From NCBI GenBank assembly GCA_947579665.1, contig OX388345.1:28921849-28985848 (forward strand): 64,000 nucleotides of DNA, written 5' to 3'. How positions within the stretch are numbered: the first letter of the stretch is position 1; each line of letters starts with the position of its first letter. Positions 56,171 through 64,000 of the stretch are shown here, piece by piece. Both the position numbers and the translations under genes were made by a program. Source of the stretch: Sympetrum striolatum (lineage: Eukaryota > Arthropoda > Insecta > Odonata > Libellulidae). The notes below the pieces were generated by a model. It saw nothing but the letters and a program-made list of their open reading frames with translations. It was not told the origin of the DNA and did not search any database.

Positions 56171-56861
56171 AAAAGATTTTTTTATTACTAGAATAAAGAA
56201 GAGAGGATTTTATTTACAACAGCAATAAGTAGAGAGGTAGGAAATGAGAGAATTCGTAAAGAAAGAGAAAGTAGGAATACGCGTGGGAATACAATTTTTA
56301 ACGGAAGATCTCCTTCGACTGTTTTTTGTTTTATTTCTCTCTCGGATTAGTTCTTTCTTCGACGGATATCAACCGAAAATCGTACTTCCTGCTTCTTTCC
56401 TTTCATAGCTTTTATTCCTCTGATTTGAATATAAATTCTACTTTCTCACATTTTCAATTCCTTCTTTACAGTTTGAGGCCATTGACAGACTCTAGTTCTC
56501 TTTGAATCATTAACATTAAGATATTTATATTCAAAGCCGCCGGTGGAGTATGGCGTATTAGCACCAAAATTACTATCTAACTAAAAAGGACTTTATTTTC
56601 CGTAAGCTCAGCGTAAATATGGACTGAGTGTGACGATTTTTCTCGGAGATTATCTTTATCGTTTCTTCAACAAGGCAGATAGGCAGAGAGAATGTAGTGT
56701 ATTCAAACTATTATAATAAAATATAAATGGTTTGATATATACCAATGTCAAGATCGTGTTACGGGCAGCGTGTTTGGTAGACATGTTAGACTTCTAACGA
56801 TTTTCGAGAGCGAAACAACGAAATAAAAGCAAAGGAAGAAATTCGTTTAAAAATCTATGAA
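56171..56861. other. Non-coding, nothing recognised
   Basis: No frame, dyad or repeat noticed. Confidence 0.35.
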
Positions 56862-57349
56862 CTAGCTAATAAATTCAAGTCGTAATAAACTAAGTAAATA
56901 ATACAACATGCCTAAGGTTTTGAATCCTTGCTTTGGAGTCTCTTGCTGCTGGTGTGTGAAATGAGGACCTTCAGAAGTGAGGATATCAAAAGACTGAAGC
57001 TCCATCGATGTGAGGGTGAAAATGGAAAAATTAAATGTGGTTGTTGGAAAATCAAACACTGTAGTGCAGGAAATGGTGGGATGGGAAGAGGGTTTTTGAT
57101 TGAAGTAATTAAGTGACGGCACAGGAAAAGGGTGGGAGAGTGATGATAAAGAGACCAATTTAAGGAAGTATGCAAAGGGAAAGACAGAGAGGAATACAAA
57201 AGAGGCCATGTGATACAAAGGGAGGGATCAATAAACGGGAGAAAAGGTATTGAGTAGTAAATATTAGGATCAATGAACCTAACGAAAGAGACTTGGATGA
57301 GGCATCGGTTTACTAAAATATTTTTCATTGATTCTATTTTATCTAACAA
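56862..57349. other. Purine-biased tract on the + strand
   Basis: Two overlapping - frames (118 and 145 codons) are open because the - strand is pyrimidine-rich; their products are Ser/Leu/Phe/Pro-rich without a recognised domain. Same texture as 15196-15608 and 38692-39030. Confidence 0.45.
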
Positions 57350-57570
57350 TTATAATCTATGCTGAATGACATCATAGCTAGACTAATGGTACGGAGGCAA
57401 CCTCAATGCCAAATGCTAAGACAGATAACAAAGTCCTTTTAGTGGTGGTAGTTGCAAGGGAGTAAATTGTAATGTGATCGTTGTAACGTGCAACAATTTA
57501 AATCCATTTAAGTTTGCTGTTACATTCTTTCATTAATTAATTTCAATCAATCAATCATTATATACAAAAA

Positions 57571-57880
57571 TACCATTCACAAAAAATATATAAAATAAGC
57601 TTATTGTATAATCAATAAGTGTTGTATATAAGTATAATATTATTGTATAATCAATAAGTATGTATAATGCTTTAGAGAGCCAAAAGATTATATAATTTAA
57701 TCTTGTCCAACTATCTATAGTTAAATACCATTCACAAAAAATATATAAAATAAGCTTATTGTATAATCAATAAGTGTTGTATATAAGTATAATATTATTG
57801 TATAATCAATAAGTATGTGTAATGCTTTAGATAGCCAAAAGATTACATAATTTAATCTTGTCCAACTATCTATAATTAAA
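57571..57880. repeat. Recent perfect-length tandem duplication, 2 x 155 bp
   Basis: Units 57571-57725 and 57726-57880 differ at only four positions by eye. Each unit holds two copies of TTATTGTATAATCAATAAGT (57601, 57640, 57756, 57795), itself a dyad (TTATTG...CAATAA). The near-identity implies a young duplication. Confidence 0.93.
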
Positions 57881-58084
57881 ACTTACTTTCAATAATTGCA
57901 TAAGACACATAATTAAGTAGATGTATGGCTTTCGGTAAATCATATCCCACACAATAGAAGAAAGTGGTTATAAGATTAAAATATTATAAAATCATTCCCT
58001 TCAGCCTTAACTTTGTGGAACTTCATCTACAAAAAACAACATTAATTCACAAGTTTGTGTTGATTCTGCTGATAATGTAACACA
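57881..58084. other. Gap, nothing recognised
   Basis: AT-rich. Confidence 0.35.
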
Positions 58085-58145
58085 CTGCAGGTTTCGACGA
58101 TGCCACGTCATCTTCCTCACTTTCCCAAAGCTGAAGATGACGTGA
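58085..58145. repeat. 12-bp perfect dyad, possibly a retroelement end
   Basis: CACGTCATCTTC and GAAGATGACGTG are perfect reverse complements separated by 17 bp (about 58104-58144). On the - strand, GGAAGATGACGTGG followed by CGTCGAAACC resembles the GAAGATG...CGAAACC block often seen near Penelope-type or similar retroelement ends. Identification tentative. Confidence 0.4.
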
Positions 58146-60099
58146 ATACGTTGAGAGCGATGGTGTGGTATATGATTAGAGGTATAAAGACACATTCATC
58201 AATCAATATGGTGTTTTGAAAATTATTATATAACAACATAGGATTTTTACAGTAAATTTCCCATTTTTATATTACATTCCTGGATATTTACAATGGTAAA
58301 CCATTCCTATCACTGATCTAAAGATTCTTATCTATGAAGATATCAACTTCAGAAAATATGTCCTTCTCGCGAGGGATTATAATTACATTAGGTCACGTCA
58401 TTTAAGGTTGGAATATGTTTTATGCTTATGTTAATTATGCTTGAACTATGCCTTCAAGATATCACTCTTTTCGGATCCTTTTTATTATTCGAAATATATG
58501 GCTTCAAGGCTGAATTTCCGAATACAACTATTTACTTAATGTCAAAATGAGTTCACATGTTGGTTACCATTTAAACGTAATTTTAAATGCTAATTACGTT
58601 GCTGAAACTACGGTGGAAATTGAAAAATTTCACATCTTCAAAAATGGCGTCCGCTTTCTTGAGGACAGCTGATCGTAAACGTTATTTTCCACGATAAATC
58701 GATACTTTAATCCAATTAATATTAATGAATGAGGAAAAGTAAGTTCCCTCGAAGTTTTTCCATTACGATACTTTGTTAGATATATTAAAACACCTTTTCG
58801 AGTCGTTTAGTGGAGGGAGTGATCCGTGAAACGTGAAAGAACGGGAATAAGTTTGCAAAAAATAAAGGTCTGGTAACTATACAACTCAAATTCCCTTATC
58901 GGAATTCCTTTCGTTTTGCCTGGTATCGAATTTAGGATACTTTCGGTGGAAGTTATAACACCGTTTAACGTCCCATTGGCCAGGAAAGGACTGGCAAACT
59001 CGCCAGCAGATGGGGTAGGCGGTTTAAGACAATTTCCTGCTATACTCATCTTATTATAGAATAATCTGTCCTCCAATTTTCCCCCAAAGAGTAAAACTTG
59101 CGACTTTGACGTGATAAATACATTAGATATATTGCAATCATGGAATCTTTTTGCCATCAATTTCTAGTTCACTCTCGGTGTTCCACGCAATTCCTCGTTT
59201 TGAGTTAATTGATGAAATACCATGAGGTACTGTCGTGTAGTTTTAGTATGGGAAGTTTCCGACATTGAATAGAAGAAAGTACTAGCTTTGCTTATTGTTA
59301 ATATTACAAACTAATGTGCAAATAATAATTATTATTATTATTGTACTACTAAAAAGGTTCTAACTTAAGAGATATATTTTAACTGAAAGTCGAAATCCCA
59401 GAAGAAATTCTTATGTAGAGTTAGTGTATCTAACTGATCCGTTAGATCATATAAAAAATGTTTTTTAAGGTAAACAAAATAAATACAATAGAAAATAAAC
59501 AATGAAACAAAATATACGTACAATTAATAGCGAGGAAACGATTAGAAAATATATCATGGAAAAAGAAACAATTAAGTTATTTAAAATGTAATTCAATATC
59601 ATTTATAGGAAAAAAGAATCCTTCAGTCTAAGAGAAAATTCTCTTTCAGAGTGTATAGAAGAAACGTAACTGGTAACAAGGATAACCATTAGGAGCTGTA
59701 TATGTATAAAATTGCTTACAGATACCTACACTGAGCTTGGGAACTTCGAAGCGTCTTTTTTAAATAATATAAGAACAAACAGGGTTTATTTGCCTAACCG
59801 ATATAAAAACACTTTTAATCTAATAAACATAAAAATACCTTCACGGTAAAATTTTTAACTTTGCATATAGGTGGCATATGAACGTACCTACAAAAATCAA
59901 ATATATTTATATTAACAAACAAATATAATGTATATGTGATTAGAATATAAATTATAATAGATAAATGAACAAATTTGCGTAATAACAGCTGCTAAAAACT
60001 ATGGCAACTCGCGTTCATTAAAATATTTATGGGAACAAATGTATGAATTCGCTGTATATAGATACCTACGTATGGTCGCATCTGAAGAAGGAGTAGAGA
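58146..60099. other. AT-rich non-coding stretch
   Basis: A 117-codon - frame at 58807-59160 (starting MMAKRFHDCNISNVFITSKS) is unassigned. A short ATT tract lies at 59325-59341. Nothing else. Confidence 0.35.
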
Positions 60100-60440
60100 A
60101 ATGATTTTGGTTAGTCTGCCTCGCCGCAAGAGGGAGAGGCGTCTTTTAAGACTTCACTTCCGTCAATTGTTAGCCGAAAGCAAAAACTCGGCGGGATCAT
60201 AAAAAGGGAGCGGCGTTGCCAGATACACCACTATTTATTCCCCTGGGTAAAAAGTGAGGGAGCGAGATGCCGCTGAAGAAATTTCCATTCCATTGGCTCC
60301 TCATCTGCTATCGATCCCAAACATCAGCACCTGTTTCTGCCCATCAAAAACTCTCCTTTCAGCAATCCGCGTCTTCGTGTACAAGACTACGCCTTAGGAG
60401 ACGTGGCAACGCTGTTGGATTAAGGCTCGCTGAGTAAAAG
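60100..60440. promoter_or_regulatory. CpG-rich patch with paired GGCGTTGCCA / TGGCAACGCT motifs
   Basis: Unrepeated, CpG-rich DNA in an AT-rich setting. AGCGGCGTTGCCAGATA (near 60212) and ACGTGGCAACGCTGTTGGAT (near 60401) are inverted versions of one motif. The TGGCAACGCTG string resembles the TGGTCACACTG-like promoter motif known from Drosophila, but that is recall and inference only. No gene start was found on either side. Confidence 0.25.
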
Positions 60441-60960
60441 CCTACTCCTCTGTTTATATCTTTTACTCCCATCTTGATTTTTCCATTTTATTTGTTCGAT
60501 AGTAAACTATCCCCACGTGTCCACAACGTAATGAGCAAAGAGTTTTCGTATTTGTAAATCCTCTAGATGCCATCTTTGATGCCTGCCGCCGACAACTCCT
60601 TATCTGAACTTCCCTTCTCATCGTACCCTAATTTTACAAAAATTACCACGCCTTATCCAGGGTTCCCTCGAATGTTGATCCTATCGTCATAGTCCTTGAT
60701 CAAATGCGAAACCCTTGATCAGGAGAGATAGGTAATCTCTCTTGTTCATGGTAAATACCTCCGTAAAGATTTTCGTTTATTTTTAAAAATTCAGTACGTT
60801 TCCTCGGGAAATCCATTTCAAATTTATTTGGCAATTAGTCTGATATAATCTATGATTAGATGTACTCGATAGGCTATTTAATGCTGTTATTTACTTACAC
60901 GGGTGATACGTCTTGTCGATTTTCAAACGATTCGATAAAATAGTACTGAATATGCTGTGA
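60441..60960. other. Non-coding, nothing recognised
   Basis: Contains a CTTGATCAAATGCGAAACC / CCTTGATCAGG partial repeat near 60694-60722. No other structure. Confidence 0.35.
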
Positions 60961-61197
60961 AGAAAGAAAATTTGGAACACGACAGCTAAAGAATTAGAGG
61001 TTTAAAATCTCCAATAGCCGTCTTTGTCGGTGTTTGGAGATTTTAAAGAGATTGGAGATTTCTCCTGAAGATGAAAACATTGCCTTCTAAATGTACATTG
61101 AGTGCTCTTGAAGTGCGGTGTCTTGTTTTCTCCAAATACCGGTGAATGAGGCATGGAACGCCGACAAAGACATCTACTGGAGATTTTAAACCTCTAA
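60961..61197. mobile_element. Palindromic element of the CCGTCTTTGTCGG family
   Basis: The left arm TTAGAGGTTTAAAATCTCCA then ATAGCCGTCTTTGTCGGTGT (60994-61032), and the right arm AACGCCGACAAAGACATCTA then CTGGAGATTTTAAACCTCTAA (61158-61197), are reverse complements over about 40 bp with few mismatches. The left flank GAAAGAAAATTTGGAACACG is shared with 40205. No tRNA-like head here. Confidence 0.7.
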
Positions 61198-61417
61198 ATT
61201 AAAGAATAATACGTTAAGATAATTTGTAACCCTAACAGCTTATTATAAGAGTTAAAATGCCATGGCTCAATTAAAGAATTTTTTTGATTAGCCTCAATTC
61301 CCCATCTATTGTATAATTAATGTACATTCAATGTAATATCAATAAGGTTGTGCTTTGTATATCAAGAATACAACGATCTCGTGAAACTGGGTGGGAATAA
61401 TGGTGTATTCCAATACT
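61198..61417. other. Gap, nothing recognised
   Basis: AT-rich. Confidence 0.35.
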
Positions 61418-61500
61418 TAATAATAATAAACTTCATTACAGGCATTTGCCCTCTTACTTTTTACAGACAATGATGAGAATGTGTTGGATCGAAATAAAAC
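61418..61500 (-). mobile_element. LINE-type 3' end, family F8
   Basis: On the - strand: AGAGGGCAAATGCCTGTAAT, GAAGTTTATTATTATTAAG. A GGCA/TGCC stem-loop is followed by a TTA tail. The 5' limit is unknown; 61500-61760 may belong to it. Confidence 0.45.
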
Positions 61501-62361
61501 ATGAATATAAATGCAGGATACAAAATAAGTTATATCAATTAAGTGCAATTATTTGGATTGTAGTTGAATTACAAAAGCGTCGAGCTAAAGAAGGAGAAAT
61601 ATCACAAAACAGCACATAATAGTACAAGAAAATTTGATAATAATTCATAATATAAAGTAGGAATTAATTGCAATAATATATTTAATTATTAATATGTTGG
61701 ATAAAATAAAAATTAACTGAAATTAACAGTTAGTACTCAATTGAAATTTTAAAAGATAGGTTTTACAATCATACCTTTATAGCTAAACTCATAATAATTT
61801 CAAATCTCTCTTTAATAATGTTAACTTTTGTGTTTAATATAAAACATATTATACGTAAACAACGATAATGTGAACAGACGAGACATTAGTTCACATTTAG
61901 CGTATTTTCTAAAATAGTTGTGAATGTTTGGTGTCAGTTAATCATCAGTTCTATAAATATAATTATAAGTAATAGTTGTGCGAAATCGAGACAATCATAA
62001 GTGAGAAAGATGGATAACAGATATACTTGTCCTGGACAACCAGTTTTATTTCAAATCGAGTAGTGCTTTAATAATACGTAATGTGTCACTTATCATAAAG
62101 TGTATCACTTAATACATCACATAGTGATGCTTATTACTTATATTATCACGCGATATGTCACTTATGGTAAAATATCGCCTTCGTTCCTCAATCGTGGCAA
62201 TCACGACTGATGCCAGGAGGATTCGTGACTATTCGCGAATCTATACAACAATTAGGTGCTCACACTACGATAAAAAAGTGACAAAAGCATTCTTGTAAGT
62301 TAACGTGTACCGCAAATTATAATTTGAAAATACTTCTGAAGAGGAATTACTTACAATGTTG
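61501..62361. other. AT-rich non-coding with degenerate TCACTTA words
   Basis: 62080-62172 holds several variants of TCACTTAT/TATCACTTA and a TCACATAGTGA dyad. Nothing else recognised. Confidence 0.35.
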
Positions 62362-62442
62362 TACACTCCTGGCCAAAATTGACACAGCACCTCCCTAGCG
62401 AACCTTACGGCCGGTGCTGCGTTAATTTTGGCGAGGACTGTA
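62362..62442. mobile_element. 77-bp Tc1/mariner-like MITE forming a near-perfect hairpin
   Basis: Element 62364-62440 is flanked by TA on both sides (62362-62363, 62441-62442). The left arm CACTCCTGGCCAAAATTGAC continues ACAGCACC; the right arm read inward is CAGTCCTCGCCAAAATTAAC continuing GCAGCACC: 24 of 28 matches. CAGTCCTGGCCAAAA-type ends and a TA duplication fit Tc1/mariner. The loop is 21 bp. Confidence 0.8.
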
Positions 62443-63072
62443 CGTTAAGCAGATTTCTGTTGACAGCATTTAACTTTACTTTATAACTCGAACTTGACTA
62501 TTTCGTTTCTTGGTCTCCTGTTTCCACGAATTCTATCCTCTCCTTTCACCCTTTGTTCTCCTAGCCCTTCACTCCCTTTCCCTCCTTTCTTTTGAGTGGA
62601 ACTACTACTCCGTTTTCAAGTTTCGGGTGTGCTTGACGATGTCGCGAATGCGTATGTAAACCACTTCTTTTTAAGTGTGTTTTCGTGGAAATTGCTGCAT
62701 CAATGAATTCGGACTCAAGTTTCCTTTGGTAAAGTTGATCCGTGTGTTTTAACGCTGCGGGTCACTTGAAATACTACAACAGATGTAGATGTAGAAGACG
62801 GCATTGGCTGATTGCATTGCCTGATCATGATTACTGTCAAAATTTACTCAAATGAGAACGAATTCATCTCCAATAAAAAGTAATTAGCATAAAATAAAAA
62901 AAACATGCGATTGATGTGTTTGCGACACGTCCATTTTAAAGCTCATTACGATGTAAAAAAACAAAATCAATTTTCGGAGGAAGTGTTACCTACAATTGCG
63001 AGCGGTCTGTTTCATGTTCGGGCTGTTTGATGAGGAAAATTGTAATATAAAAAGCCCGCAGAGAGATGGGGC
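62443..63072. other. Non-coding, nothing recognised
   Basis: ACAGATGTAGATGTAGAAG near 62780 resembles the GATGTA tail of family F3 LINEs, but no F3 stem-loop precedes it. Confidence 0.35.
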
Positions 63073-63528
63073 ATGTTTTTCGGGACTCAGTCATGTGGAA
63101 TGAAGGGAGACGTTTTATTTTTTCTCGCGAAATATATTGCAAACACGTTTTCAGACCCAATGATCGCTATCACCTGTTTTGGGCGATCATTCGGTGAAAC
63201 CGGTCGAGTGTTCGCGATAAATTTTGCGGAAAAGGTAAAGCGACTCCTTTCATTCTATTCGGGGAAAATTATGCGAGTTGGGTTTTTTGTAATTCCGGTA
63301 AATATTCGCTTTCACGGATTTATTCGAATACAAATACGACGAATGTATTCCTGATGCTGTAAATAAATCCACAGCCATTACGGAATAAATAATATAGTTT
63401 ATTGTTTCACAGGAATTTTTAATATTTGTTTTCCTTTGACTTGATTTATATTTGAAATAAATTTATATATATTAAAAGCGATTCGTTTTGTTAAGAAATG
63501 CTACGATAAAAAAGTAAGCGTTACAAAA
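63073..63528. other. CpG-richer stretch with an unassigned 93-codon + frame
   Basis: Frame 63073-63354 (starting MFFGTQSCGMKGDVLFFLAK) shows no recognised domain. CpG words are frequent to about 63340, then AT-rich DNA. Confidence 0.25.
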
Positions 63529-63847
63529 ATGCTCTCAGACGTAGGTTGGGAATCCTTGAAAGAAAGGAGATTGGAAGCTAGGCTGCGATTGATTAATAAA
63601 TTCAGGGAAACTACATTTGCGGAAGATACAATCGGTATCGTGCAACCCCCCTGCTACCTCGGTCGATCCGATAATGACCGTAAGTTAAGAGAAATAGATA
63701 CTAGGACAAATTGTTTTAAAAATTCATTCTTTCTGCAAACGATACATGACAATAACCAAATAAGGAAGTAGTTTAGATTCAACTGGTGTTTACACCCCCT
63801 GCCACACGCCGAAAGGCGGCTTGTAGGGTATTAATGTAGATATAGAT
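63529..63847 (+). pseudogene. LINE ORF2 C-terminus plus 3' UTR, family F3
   Basis: An 80-codon frame opens MLSDVGWESLKERRLEARLR and includes REIDTRTNCFKNSFFLQTI before a stop at 63769-63771. The ML.DLGWESLxxRR.xARL start and R-T-N-x-x-K-x-S-F-F end are the pattern I know from the C-terminal region of Jockey/CR1-like LINE ORF2 after the reverse transcriptase. The 3' UTR has CCCCCTGCCACACGCCGAAA followed by GGCGGCTTGTAGGGT, a GCC/GGC stem-loop and an ATGTAGATATAGAT tail. The fragment at 24902-25168 is the same family. The upstream catalytic region is missing. Confidence 0.78.
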
Positions 63848-64000
63848 TGGCTTTCAAATGTTTTAAATACAAAAATATTTAACAAATGCTTAACCAAGAA
63901 TTAAATTGCATCCCATTGCGTATTCTTCCACACAAAATTTTATCAAAAACCTATTTATGCCTCTTAAAATATTTCTTTAGTGAGCTTTTTAAGGTGAACG
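63848..64000. other. AT-rich end of the window
   Basis: Nothing recognised. Confidence 0.4.

Noticed and set aside
56912..57349. 145-codon - frame as a coding exon
   Set aside because: The segment is purine-skewed, a second overlapping frame is equally open, and the product is low-complexity Ser/Leu/Pro/Phe.
1..64000. CRISPR arrays, bacterial operons, rRNA genes, prophage or plasmid features
   Set aside because: None present: no regularly spaced identical short repeats, no ribosome-binding-site-led gene runs and no rRNA-like sequence. Spliced exon structure and SINE/LINE content show this is animal nuclear DNA.

Overview
This is a low-GC, repeat-laden stretch of an animal nuclear genome, almost certainly an arthropod and most likely an insect with a large genome. 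I cannot fix the species. The evidence is one exon of an insect-type class C receptor and a dense mixture of old LINE fragments, tRNA-derived SINEs and non-autonomous DNA transposons. There are no prokaryotic gene arrays, operons or CRISPRs. Apart from one exon, no open reading frame could be tied to a known host protein.

The only host coding sequence I recognise is a 146-base exon at 28292-28437 on the + strand. It has a good acceptor and a consensus GTGAGT donor and encodes part of the extracellular ligand-binding (Venus flytrap) domain of a metabotropic glutamate receptor-family protein. The local sequence looks most like the insect mangetout/DmXR branch. No second exon of that receptor was recognised, so most of the window is probably intron of that gene (about 28 kb upstream and 35 kb downstream), although other genes with exons too short or divergent to see are possible.

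Layout. 1-12 kb: an old 196-bp tandem duplication, an RTE-like reverse transcriptase relic, a TTAA-flanked piggyBac-type element (5174-5756), an inverted pair of LINE 3' ends (6.7 and 8.4 kb), a SINE relic, and a small foldback hairpin. 12-20 kb: a second TTAA-flanked piggyBac-type element with different ends, CpG-rich patches and LINE 3' ends. 20-30 kb: a head-to-head SINE pair, a LINE ORF2 C-terminus, a foldback with TTCGAA subrepeats, then the receptor exon. 29.5-38 kb: LINE and SINE copies, then a 3.5-kb hAT-type element with a perfect 8-bp target duplication, carrying a second copy of its own left end and a nested 484-bp foldback. 38-52 kb: SINEs, purine-biased tracts, a CR1/Jockey-like reverse transcriptase relic, a row of four tRNA-like B boxes spaced about 170 bp apart, and two more inverted-repeat elements. 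52-64 kb: LINE 3' ends, a recent 155-bp tandem duplication, a CpG-rich promoter-like patch, palindromic elements, a 77-bp Tc1-like hairpin and a final LINE ORF2 C-terminus.

The genes do not form a pathway. The biology here is one receptor gene whose introns have been filled, repeatedly and in nested fashion, by mobile DNA. A recurring theme is that several unrelated-looking LINE families end in the same architecture: a short stem-loop, then an AATAAAG-like block, then a short tandem tail. A second theme is the abundance of near-perfect foldbacks (77 to 484 bp) that would form hairpin RNA if transcribed within the long intron.
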